Assembly (NCBI GenBank): GCA_032718475.1
Contig: JAUCBJ010009012.1
Coordinates: 1-64,000, forward strand
Direction: 5' to 3'
Source: Nemertoderma westbladi
Lineage: Eukaryota; Xenacoelomorpha; Nemertodermatida; Nemertodermatidae
DNA: 64,000 bases
Positions 1 through 11,900 of the stretch are shown in pieces (positions within the stretch are counted from its first letter, which is position 1; each line of letters starts with the position of its first letter). The position numbers and the translations under genes were made by a program. The notes under the pieces were generated by a model. It was not told where the DNA came from, did not search any database, and was given only the letters and a program-made list of their open reading frames with translations.

Positions 1-345
1 AACATATCGGTAGTACATTTACCTAAACAAACATATCGGTTGTACATTTACCTAAACAAACATATCGGTAGTACATTTACCTAAACAAACATATCGGTAG
101 TACATTTACCTAAACAAACATATCGGTTGTACATTTACCTAAACAAACATATCGGTTGTACATTTACCTAAACAAACATATCGGTTGTACATTTACCTAA
201 ACAAACATATCGGTTGTACATTTACCTAAACAAACCTATCGGTTGTACATTTACCTAAACAAACATATCGGTAGTACATTTACCTAAACAAACATATAGG
301 TTGTACATTTACCTAAACAAACATATCGGTAGTACATTTACCTAA
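1..345. repeat. 29-bp satellite, left block
   Basis: About twelve head-to-tail copies of a 29-bp unit whose core reads ACATATCGG, then TAG or TTG, then TACATTTACCTAAACAA. It is the same family and the same orientation as the large array starting at 5924. The two blocks were one array before the element at 346-5923 inserted. The array runs off the left edge of the window. Confidence 0.97.
342..345. repeat. Target-site duplication CTAA, left copy
   Basis: CTAA directly before the left terminal inverted repeat. It is matched by CTAA at 5924-5927 directly after the right terminal repeat, and the satellite unit contains a single CTAA at this phase. Confidence 0.8.
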
Positions 346-522
346 GGTCATTGGTCAATAAACGTGGCTCAAAGCGTTGCAAAATATTTTTTTTTTATTT
401 CTTACCGAACCTCAATATATTATATACCATTGGAATCGTCTTCTTGAGCTCTTTCCAGATCTGGCCAAAATATATAAATATACTCAAGTCTAAAAGTTTT
501 ATAGGCGAAGTAACGCTAAATG

Positions 523-830
523 CTATCCAAGGTAGACATCCAAGGTATACATGGGTTCAAGGTATACATTTTTGTGTACCAAGGTATACATTGGTTAAAT
601 TTTCAAGGTATACGTTTTGTGTACCAAGGTATACAATTTGTGTACCAAGGTATACATTTTGTGTACCAAGGTATACATTTTGTGTACCAAGGTATACATT
701 GGTTAAATTTTCAAGGTATACGTTTTGTGTACCAATGTTAGTCTACCAAGGTATACGTGTTGTGTAGCAAGGTAGTGTGCCAAGGTATACGTGTTGTGTA
801 GCAAGGTATTCTTCGTTTGGTGTAACAAGG
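523..830 (+). repeat. 21-bp subterminal minisatellite of the TIR element
   Basis: Degenerate tandem units of about 21 bp built on CCAAGGTATACATTTTGTGT, with spacer variants containing TGGTTAAATTTT. Scattered copies recur near the other end of the element, for example 5160-5180 and 5713-5740, in both orientations. Repeats just inside transposon ends often bind transposase, but that role is an inference. The open frames crossing this block are periodic and not regarded as genes. Confidence 0.7.
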
Positions 831-1448
831 TAAACATGGGTTCAATCTTTAAGGTATGAGATTTGTGTATCAAGGGTTACGATATTAGTGATTTTGAAAA
901 CAAGTAAATAAGGTAGGCTGTATCTGGGGTCAATATATTCAGTTCAATATTCAGAGTAAGCCTATATGTAATAGTTAAAGTTTCGGGAGACAGATGCACT
1001 GTAACTGAATAATTGATAGACGCGACAAATCGTTACAAATAAACAAATTCAATATGTTCATTAACTTATCAGAATAGTTAACTGAAGCCCCAGATAATCT
1101 GTTCGACTAGTTTGCGTGTTTCATCGCCTCTATGTTTACATGGTGGTGGGGTGGGGGTAGGGGGTCTGCTAAGCTAGTTCCTTTGAAATGCTATGTAAGC
1201 ATGCCTCTCGCGGTTTAGATTTTGGGACTGTAGCAATTTTCGACAGCCTGTTTTTCGTGGCTCTTTGAGGAAGTTTGTCCGGATTAAAATACCTCAGATG
1301 GTTCTTGTTACAGAATTTACCTTGCAGGTAATGAGAACAGTAGCACGAGGTCTTCCTTCTGGGACGGGATCCATTCTATCTGGTGAATTTGTCTCGTGTT
1401 TGGAATGAGTTTAGGTTTAGTTTAGTTAATGTTTCTGGAAGACTATGA

Positions 1449-1490
1449 GGGCCGAGTAACTCAAAAAATCTTGAGATTGATCTTGAAACT
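1449..1490. repeat. Left arm of a long-range inverted repeat
   Basis: GGGCCGAGTAACTCAAAAAA followed by TCTTGAGATTGA is repeated in inverted orientation at 4658-4700. The arms are about 3.2 kb apart inside the TIR element and contribute to its foldback character. Confidence 0.85.
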
Positions 1491-1924
1491 AACCTTGAAT
1501 CTATTTTACTAGTATTCCTATCTGAAATATTTCAAGGTCAACCTTAAGGTAGACTTCAGATTTTCCTCAAGGTAAACTTGACATTTCAAGCCGGTAACAC
1601 AAAATATCTTGACTTGAGTTGAAGTCAAGATTCGAGGTAAATTTCAAGGTAGCCATAGAGGTACCTTCAAATTTCAAGGTATTTTCAAATCAATGTTTCA
1701 GCTGTTAGCTGTAGTCTTCCGCTACCGGTACCGTAAGCGGCATTTTTGCAGATACCCCAGACCCGAAATTTCTAAATAAAACTCAGTTTATCATGAATAT
1801 AATGAATGATACTGTAGCTAGAGTTATACTGTATAGCGGCACTACTACGAGTATGTGTACCCATGACCGGGATTTTTTGATAGTAGCTAGTTTTTGCTAC
1901 TTTTTTTTAAATTTTCTATGTCAA

Positions 1925-2475
1925 ATTAGCTATAGTTTTGTAAAAAAAATGTTCTAGAACAAATATTTTTTGTTCTAGAACATTTAAAAAAATAAATTTA
2001 TTAGAAATTATTTGTTATGTTAATAAATAGTTTAATTATCTATAAACATTAATAGCTACAGTACTAATTATTTTCAAGCTAGCTAGTGATTTTACAAGTT
2101 TAGCTATCATTTAAAAAAAAATTCAGAAATTAATTGTTATGTGTAATAAATTGTTTTTTTTTAAATAATAGCTAACTGGCAAAATCACTAGCTAGCCTGA
2201 ATATTTCTAGCTATTAATGTTTATATGATAATTAAACAATTTATTACACATAACAAATAAATTCTTAAATTTTTTTTTAATGATAGCTAAACTTGGAAAA
2301 TCACTAGCAAGCCTGATAATTTGTATTTTAGATAAATTTTAGATGTTTATAGATAAATAAACTATTTAACATAATAATAACTAATTTTTAATATTTTTTT
2401 TTAATGTTCTAGAACAAAAAATATTTGTTCTGGAACATAATCTTTTTACCTAACAATAGCTATAATCTAATATTT
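1925..2475. repeat. Nested palindromic element with GTTCTAGAACA ends
   Basis: A/T-rich arms of about 230-250 bp face each other. The left arm carries TGTTCTAGAAC near 1950 and 1970, the right arm the same motif near 2403 and 2428. Between them AGCTATTAATGTTTATA and its inverse, and TTATTACACATAACAA and its inverse, pair across a centre near 2150-2160. It looks like a MITE or foldback element nested in the larger transposon; its own target duplication was not resolved. Confidence 0.6.
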
Positions 2476-2960
2476 TGAATCTAATCACATGAAAGTTTTT
2501 TTATATGATAGATCAAAGATGGGGCAACATAACTATCAGGCGAAATTTTGTGAAAATAATTCTGCACCGCTAGGTGGCGCTGCAAATTTAGGCTAAATTT
2601 TGAGGTTTGTTATAAATAGTATTAAATTTTATTAACAAATAATTTCGAAAAGTTGTCTGATAATTTTATGCAGGGTGGCTATCTAGACACCCACAGGAAG
2701 TTTCAGACAAATTGCTCAAAAATTGTAGAAGTAGTAGGGTTTTGAAGTTGACAATTTCATAAAAACAATATTTGGAGATAATCGACCTTTCATTATACAT
2801 AATGATAGTAATTTCAATAGGAATCCCTAAATGGAAATTGTTATAACTTGAAAACTAAAAGAGCTATTAAATAGCAGTTTTCAGATTTGGAAACACCATT
2901 CAATGGTGCATTATAATAGACCATAAAAAAAATCGACATATTTTTGACCAAAATGGTGTA

Positions 2961-2978
2961 CCCCCCCCCCCCCCCCCC
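2961..2978. repeat. Poly-C run (18 nt)
   Basis: Uninterrupted C tract inside the TIR element. Similar C or G runs occur at 37798, 38424 and 39880. Length may be unreliable in the assembly. Confidence 0.9.
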
Positions 2979-3609
2979 TTAATTGGAAATGAAATTTAGC
3001 CCAAATTCCAGACTTGGAGGCACTTAGGATTTGACTTGGATTTCGAAAGGAATTTACTTGGAAATCGGCGCTTACTTTGATGTCTGGAAGGTGGACTGAC
3101 TCAGACTATGCTTGTGCTGGTCCACTTCTCCTCTATCCTGTCAATCATTAAGTTGTATAGAATGGACTAGACTCAGCCTAAAGTTTGCGTAGTGTTAGTG
3201 TTCAGTTCATTACATTAAGGTATGGTTGTCGATGGAAGATTACACTGCTACTGTACCTTGTATTGCCAGCCTCTGACGTAAATAATATTTAGAATATGAA
3301 CTATAATAGATGAAATCCACACACATCCCATCCGCACATTATAGTTAACGTCCGTGGGCTGGTGGGCTCTGGAATAATTTAAAATCGTATTGAACTTACA
3401 AATAAATGTAGGATCACACTGTATTTATTACTTTTGAACATATTTTGAGTAATAAAGAGTAAAACACAATGTTTATGTAATTATTAATAGAATAAATATT
3501 AGTTTATTTTCATTTATTAGTTTAATTAATAATTAGACAGGGGCTAAAACTGGGCGACTAAATAAATGTTTGAAGTTTTACTGGAGACTATAAGTACTGT
3601 AGGTGGTCT

Positions 3610-3808
3610 CAGGAATTCTTAGCCCGGTGAGTATTCTTAGCCCGTGGGTATTCTTAGCCCGCAAAACAATAACGTTTATTGATTTGGTTCCCCCAATACG
3701 CCTCTGAAACCTGCTCCTTTACTAACCTGCTCCGTTACTAACTCGCAGGCTAAGAATACTCGCGGGCTAAGAATACCCGTGGGTTAAGAATACTCGCGGG
3801 CTAAGAAT
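3610..3808. repeat. Large hairpin built from inverted TATTCTTAGCCCG units
   Basis: Arm 3612-3662 contains three copies of ATTCTTAGCCCG separated by GTGAGT or TGGGT. Arm 3748-3808 contains the inverted units CGGGCTAAGAATAC. The arms can pair over about 50 bp around a loop of about 85 bp. The loop contains a copy of a dispersed repeat (3672-3732). Confidence 0.8.
3672..3732 (-). repeat. Dispersed repeat family, copy 1
   Basis: Read on the minus strand it gives AGCAGGTTAGTAAAGGAGCA, then a short spacer, then AACCAAATCAATAAACG. The same order of motifs is found at 38741-38807, and shorter forms at 33781-33825 and 37909-37955. Family unknown. Confidence 0.6.
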
Positions 3809-4657
3809 TCACCCAACCATGTAGGTGTATGTTGTTTTGAGTATGGCAACTAATGTCTGGGAATAACAAAGTGTTTCCATAGGCTTCCCCTCTAACATTT
3901 CTGGTCGAGTATATCTCCAATACTTTTATCTAAGAAGATATTAATATCAGCTCTAACAAGTACAGTATTAATAAAATAATACAAAATAATAATACAAAAT
4001 TTTAAACAATTATTCAAGTTTACACCTGGATTCCAACCACACATTTACAACTGATTACGAACGACTATTCATTGTAAATTAGTGAACAGATTAATGACAA
4101 CATACTGTAAAGAAATAGAATGCTCAGTAATATCACATTGTGCGTTTTAGTCCAATACTGTATGTCCCAATCAAAATCCTAATTCCTAATTTTAGGAATT
4201 AGGAATCGAAATCCTAATTTTAGTTTAAGTACTACTGTACATTGCTCACCCTCACAACCATGATTATATTTCCCAGATACAGTATGTCACTTCGATATAC
4301 TGTATAGGCCAAACTGTTGTGGTCAGTAAACTATGTACTGCCTGTAATCTGTTTAGAAGGTGCGTGGTTTTATCGAAATTACAATTGCCAAAGTGTTTCA
4401 ACAGTGTGTTTAACGCTTTAACGTACTGTATTGAGTAGGCCTACTGTATATTATTGCAGGTATACACAATGGGATTCACTGCATAACCTAGGCAACTGCT
4501 GAAATAAACAAATACTTCTTCCATCTTTAATACTCAAGGTGAGCCTTGAAATTTCAAGTATCACCTTGACTAAGTATTGCTTTGAGTTACCCGCTTGACT
4601 GAAACTCAAGAAAATCTTAGTCAAGGTAAAACTTGAGTTTCAAGGTGACCTTGAAGT

Positions 4658-4700
4658 GAATTTCAAGGTCAATCTCAAGATTTTTTGAGTTACTCGGCCC
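4658..4700. repeat. Right arm of a long-range inverted repeat
   Basis: Inverted partner of 1449-1490, ending TTTTTTGAGTTACTCGGCCC. Flanking CAAGGT-rich sequence on both sides is also loosely inverted, so homology extends with decay. Confidence 0.85.
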
Positions 4701-5923
4701 AGGTTCACCCTTCAAATCGACCAGCGAAATGATCGAGAAATGGCAACTGGTTATATTATCTTTTGCGAATGATTGGAACGAATGGATTGAATGGAAATGA
4801 ATGGATTGTATTGTATACCTTGGAGTGGTTGTCCCCATTGTTTATATCGTATAGGGGCTGTTAAACGCCTATGTACCGTTTATTAATTGTTCTAAGTTGT
4901 TGTTGAAGCCTGGCCCCATTATGTATATCGTATTGGGGCTGTTAAACGCCTACCGTGTATTAATTGTATTGTATACCTTGAATACATTGTAGAAGCTTGG
5001 CGTGTTGCTGTCCAATTGTTTATCACACTGATAGGGTATACCTTGAACATTATAATATGTATAATAAGCTAAAACTGTCTACCTTGGTATAAAAATGTCT
5101 ACCTTGGAACGAACAAACTCTTTCACTTCCAAGGGATACAAATTCCAAGGGATACCGTCTTATACCAAGGTATACCAATATACTGCAGTATCATAGAAAC
5201 GGGAAGGGCAGCGACAATTTATCTTAGCCAACACAAAGGGCTCTATAGAAGTAATAAAAATTGTAAGTGCCGATATAAACCCGTTCGTTTGTAGAAAATG
5301 ACAGGCAGTCAAAGTTATGTTCCAAGGGTATACATATTTATCCAAAATCGTGTCCTACCCTCCTTAAACAGATTGTGTGGTCAAATTGCAGGAAGTAGGA
5401 GGGTCGAATAGATATAATTTGGGAAGCAGAATCAATACTCATTACAATAAATGTTTATTTGGCGGCATTCCGACACCATGTAAACAGTCTGTAGATGTTG
5501 TTTTTACACTATTTTTTTTAAGAAAAAAGTGAAATTCTATATAGTTTACTATGCTAGACGTTATTTTAAGCCATGGGTCATGTTTATGTTCCCTTTGTGA
5601 TTAAATGAAGAAGCAACGTCCACTCTATCGATTGGTATATAGTATTGGCCAAGATATTCAAGTCATATTTTTGTGTGGCAGCTTATTTCATGGGGACTAT
5701 ATTTTGCAACGCCCAAGGTAGACACCAAGGTATACATTTTTATGACTTGACTTCTTGTAGTGAAAATACAATATTAGTGTGCAACTCAGATTTTATCTAT
5801 GTTGTAGAGCTCGCTCTAAGCTTCCAAACGAGCCCTCAACCATTAAAATCGGTTGATGTAAACTGGATTTATAAGCAAAAGTGTGAATTTGCAAAAATGT
5901 GCCATCCTTACTGACCAATGACC

Positions 5924-5927
5924 CTAA
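5924..5927. repeat. Target-site duplication CTAA, right copy
   Basis: Right-hand partner of 342-345. The satellite resumes in register after these bases. Confidence 0.8.
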
Positions 5928-8900
5928 ACAAACATATCGGTTGTACATTTACCTAAACAAACCTATCGGTTGTACATTTACCTAAACAAACATATCGGTA
6001 GTACATTTACCTAAACAAACATATCGGTAGTACATTTACCTAAACAAACATATCGGTTGTACATTTACCTAAACAAACATATCGGTTGTACATTTACCTA
6101 AACAAACATATCGGTAGTACATTTACCTAAACAAACATATCTGTAGTACATTTACCTAAACAAACATATCGGTAGTACATTTACCTAAACAAACATATCG
6201 GTTGTACATTTACCTAAACAAACATATCGGTTGTACATTTACCTAAACAAACATATCGGTAGTACATTTACCTAAACAAACATATCGGTAGTACATTTAC
6301 CTAAACAAACATATCGGTAGTACATTTACCTAAACAAACATATCGGTAGTACATTTACCTAAACAAACATATCGGTAGTACATTTACCTAAACAAACATA
6401 TCGGTAGTACATTTACCTAAACAAACATATCGGTAGTACATTTACCTAAACAAACATATCGGTAGTACATTTACGTAAACAAACATATCGGTAGTACATT
6501 TACCTAAACAAACATATCGGTAGTACATTTACCTAAACAAACATATCGGTAGTACATTTACCTAAACAAACATATCTGTAGTACATTTACCTAAACAAAC
6601 ATATCGGTAGTACATTTACCTAAACAAACCTATCGGTTGTACATTTACCTAAACAAACATATCGGTTGTACATTTACCTAAACAAACATATCGGTAGTAC
6701 ATTTACCTAAACAAACATATCGGTAGTATATTTACCTAAACAAACATATCGGTAGTACATTTACCTAAACAAACATATCTGTAGTACATTTACCTAAACA
6801 AACATATCGGTTGTACATTTACCTAAACAAACATATCGGTTGTACATTTACCTAAACAAACATATCGGTTGTACATTTACCTAAACAAACATATCGGTTG
6901 TACATTTACCTAAACAAACCTATCGGTAGTACATTTACCTAAACAAACATATCGGTAGTACATTTACCTAAACAAACATATCTGTAGTACATTTACCTAA
7001 ACAAACATATCGGTTGTACATTTACCTAAACAAACCTATCGGTTGTACATTTACCTAAACAAACATATCGGTTGTACATTTACGTAAACAAACATATCTG
7101 TAGTACATTTACCTAAACAAACATATCGGTAGTACATTTACCTAAACAAACATATCGGTTGTACATTTACCTAAACAAACATATCGGTAGTACATTTACC
7201 TAAACAAACATATCGGTATCGGTTGTACATTTACCTAAACAAACATATCGGTAGTACATTTACCTAAACAAACATATCGGTAGTACATTTACCTAAACAA
7301 ACATATCGGTAGTACATTTACCTAAACAAACATATCGGTTGTACATTTACCTAAACAAACCTATCGGTAGTACATTTACCTAAACAAACATATCGGTTGT
7401 ACATTTACCTAAACAAACATATCGGTAGTACATTTACCTAAACAAACATATCGGTAGTACATTTACCTAAACAAACATATCGGTAGTACATTTACCTAAA
7501 CAAACATATCGGTTGTACATTTACCTAAACAAACCTATCGGTTGTACATTTACCTAAACAAACATATCGGTTGTACATTTACCTAAACAAACCTATCGGT
7601 AGTACATTTACCTAAACAAACATATCGGTTGTACATTTACCTAAACAAACATATCGGTTGTACATTTACCTAAACAAACATATCGGTAGTACATTTACCT
7701 AAACAAACATATCGGTATCGGTTGTACATTTACCTAAACAAACATATCGGTAGTACATTTACCTAAACAAACATATCGGTAGTACATTTACCTAAACAAA
7801 CATATCGGTAGTACATTTACCTAAACAAACATATCGGTTGTACATTTACCTAAACAAACCTATCGGTAGTACATTTACCTAAACAAACATATCGGTTGTA
7901 CATTTACCTAAACAAACATATCGGTAGTACATTTACCTAAACAAACATATCGGTAGTACATTTACCTAAACAAACATATCGGTAGTACATTTACCTAAAC
8001 AAACATATCGGTTGTACATTTACCTAAACAAACCTATCGGTTGTACATTTACCTAAACAAACATATCGGTTGTACATTTACCTAAACAAACCTATCGGTA
8101 GTACATTTACCTAAACAAACATATCGGTTGTACATTTACCTAAACAAACATATCAGTAGTACATTTACCTAAACAAACATATCGGTAGTACATTTACCTA
8201 AACAAACATATCGGTAGTACATTAACCTAAACAAACATATCGGTTGTACATTTACCTAAACAAACATATCGGTAGTACATTTACCTAAACAAACATATCG
8301 GTATCGGTTGTACATTTACCTAAACAAACATATCGGTAGTACATTTACCTAAACAAACATATCGGTAGTACATTTACCTAAACAAACATATCGGATCGGT
8401 AGTACATTTACCTAAACAAACATATCGGTAGTACATTTACCTAAACAAACATATCGGTAGTACATTTACCTAAACAAACATATCGGTAGTACATTTACCT
8501 AAACAAACATATCGGATCGGTAGTACATTTACCTAAACAAACATATCGGTAGTACATTTACCTAAACAAACATATCTGTAGTACATTTACGTAAACAAAC
8601 ATATCGGTAGTACATTTACCTAAACAAACATATCGGTTGTACATTTACCTAAACAAACATATCGGTTGTACATTTACCTAAACAAACCTATCGGTTGTAC
8701 ATTTACCTAAACAAACATATCAGTAGTACATTTACCTAAACAAACATATCGGTTGTACATTTACCTAAACAAACATATCGGTTGTACATTTACCTAAACA
8801 AACATATCGGTAGTACATTTACCTAAACAAACATATCGGTAGTACATTTACCTAAACAAACATATCGGTAGTACATTTACCTAAACAAACATATCGGTAG

Positions 8901-11900
8901 TACATTTACGTAAACAAACATATCGGTAGTACATTTACCTAAACAAACATATCGGTAGTACATTTACCTAAACAAACATATCGGTAGTACATTTACCTAA
9001 ACAAACATATCTGTAGTACATTTACCTAAACAAACATATCGGTAGTACATTTACCTAAACAAACCTATCGGTTGTACATTTACCTAAACAAACATATCGG
9101 TTGTACATTTACCTAAACAAACATATCGGTAGTACATTTACCTAAACAAACATATCGGTAGTATATTTACCTAAACAAACATATCGGTAGTACATTTACC
9201 TAAACAAACATATCTGTAGTACATTTACCTAAACAAACATATCGGTTGTACATTTACCTAAACAAACATATCGGTTGTACATTTACCTAAACAAACATAT
9301 CGGTTGTACATTTACCTAAACAAACATATCGGTTGTACATTTACCTAAACAAACCTATCGGTAGTACATTTACCTAAACAAACATATCGGTAGTACATTT
9401 ACCTAAACAAACATATCTGTAGTACATTTACCTAAACAAACATATCGGTTGTACATTTACCTAAACAAACCTATCGGTTGTACATTTACCTAAACAAACA
9501 TATCGGTTGTACATTTACGTAAACAAACATATCTGTAGTACATTTACCTAAACAAACATATCGGTAGTACATTTACCTAAACAAACATATCGGTTGTACA
9601 TTTACCTAAACAAACATATCGGTAGTACATTTACCTAAACAAACATATCGGTATCGGTTGTACATTTACCTAAACAAACATATCGGTAGTACATTTACCT
9701 AAACAAACATATCGGTAGTACATTTACCTAAACAAACATATCGGTAGTACATTTACCTAAACAAACATATCGGTTGTACATTTACCTAAACAAACCTATC
9801 GGTAGTACATTTACCTAAACAAACATATCGGTTGTACATTTACCTAAACAAACATATCGGTAGTACATTTACCTAAACAAACATATCGGTAGTACATTTA
9901 CCTAAACAAACATATCGGTAGTACATTTACCTAAACAAACATATCGGTTGTACATTTACCTAAACAAACCTATCGGTTGTACATTTACCTAAACAAACAT
10001 ATCGGTTGTACATTTACCTAAACAAACCTATCGGTAGTACATTTACCTAAACAAACATATCGGTTGTACATTTACCTAAACAAACATATCGGTTGTACAT
10101 TTACCTAAACAAACATATCGGTAGTACATTTACCTAAACAAACATATCGGTATCGGTTGTACATTTACCTAAACAAACATATCGGTAGTACATTTACCTA
10201 AACAAACATATCGGTAGTACATTTACCTAAACAAACATATCGGTAGTACATTTACCTAAACAAACATATCGGTTGTACATTTACCTAAACAAACCTATCG
10301 GTAGTACATTTACCTAAACAAACATATCGGTTGTACATTTACCTAAACAAACATATCGGTAGTACATTTACCTAAACAAACATATCGGTAGTACATTTAC
10401 CTAAACAAACATATCGGTAGTACATTTACCTAAACAAACATATCGGTTGTACATTTACCTAAACAAACCTATCGGTTGTACATTTACCTAAACAAACATA
10501 TCGGTTGTACATTTACCTAAACAAACATATCGGTAGTACATTTACCTAAACAAACATATCGGTTGTACATTTACCTAAACAAACATATCGGTAGTACATT
10601 TACCTAAACAAACATATCGGTAGTACATTTACCTAAACAAACATATCGGTAGTACATTTACCTAAACAAACATATCGGTTGTACATTTACCTAAACAAAC
10701 ATATCGGTAGTACATTTACCTAAACAAACATATCGGTATCGGTTGTACATTTACCTAAACAAACATATCGGTAGTACATTTACCTAAACAAACATATCGG
10801 TAGTACATTTACCTAAACAAACATATCGGATCGGTAGTACATTTACCTAAACAAACATATCGGTAGTACATTTACCTAAACAAACATATCGGTAGTACAT
10901 TTACCTAAACAAACATATCGGTAGTACATTTACCTAAACAAACATATCGGATCGGTAGTACATTTACCTAAACAAACATATCGGTAGTACATTTACCTAA
11001 ACAAACATATCTGTAGTACATTTACGTAAACAAACATATCGGTAGTACATTTACCTAAACAAACATATCGGTTGTACATTTACCTAAACAAACATATCGG
11101 TTGTACATTTACCTAAACAAACCTATCGGTTGTACATTTACCTAAACAAACATATCAGTAGTACATTTACCTAAACAAACATATCGGTTGTACATTTACC
11201 TAAACAAACATATCGGTTGTACATTTACCTAAACAAACATATCGGTTGTACATTTACCTAAACAAACCTATCGGTTGTACATTTACCTAAACAAACATAT
11301 CAGTAGTACATTTACCTAAACAAACATATCGGTTGTACATTTACCTAAACAAACATATCGGTTGTACATTTACCTAAACAAACATATCGGTTGTACATTT
11401 ACCTAAACAAACCTATCGGTTGTACATTTACCTAAACAAACATATCAGTAGTACATTTACCTAAACAAACATATCGGTAGTACATTTACCTAAACAAACA
11501 TATCGGTTGTACATTTACCTAAACAAACATATCGGTAGTACATTTACCTAAACAAACATATCGGTAGTACATTTACCTAAACAAACATATCGGTTGTACA
11601 TTTACCTAAACAAACATATCGGTTGTACATTTACCTAAACAAACATATCGGTTGTACATTTACCTAAACAAACATATCGGTTGTACATTTACCTAAACAA
11701 ACATATCGGTTGTACATTTACCTAAACAAACCTATCGGTTGTACATTTACCTAAACAAACATATCAGTAGTACATTTACCTAAACAAACATATCGGTTGT
11801 ACATTTACCTAAACAAACATATCGGTTGTACATTTACCTAAACAAACATATCGGTTGTACATTTACCTAAAGAAACCTATCGGTTGTACATTTACCTAAA

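Larger units (their letters stand above)
346..5923. mobile_element. Foldback-type TIR DNA transposon, no transposase seen
   Basis: The left end reads GGTCATTGGTCAATAA and the right end is its inverted copy, TTACTGACCAATGACC (15 of 16 matching). The flanking satellite has CTAA on both sides (342-345 and 5924-5927), and removing the 5578-bp insert restores a continuous satellite unit, so the boundaries and a 4-bp target-site duplication are well supported. Inside are many CAAGGT and ACCTTG motifs in both orientations, a long-range inverted pair (1449-1490 with 4658-4700), a nested palindrome and a strong hairpin. No open reading frame resembling a transposase is visible; the longest frames are translations of short repeats. 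It is probably a large non-autonomous element mobilised in trans. The superfamily is not assigned. Confidence 0.85.

Noticed and set aside
351-767. 138-residue frame near the left end of the TIR element
   Set aside because: Its second half is a translated 21-bp repeat (VPRYTFC); the first half has no recognisable feature.
5645-5914. 89-residue frame near the right end of the TIR element
   Set aside because: Too short, no domain; considered as a transposase remnant but nothing supports it.
346-5923. Remaining aconitase exons in the left part
   Set aside because: Neither the CTTDHIS nor the GEGSSREH region could be found on the minus strand, and the whole interval is a transposon.
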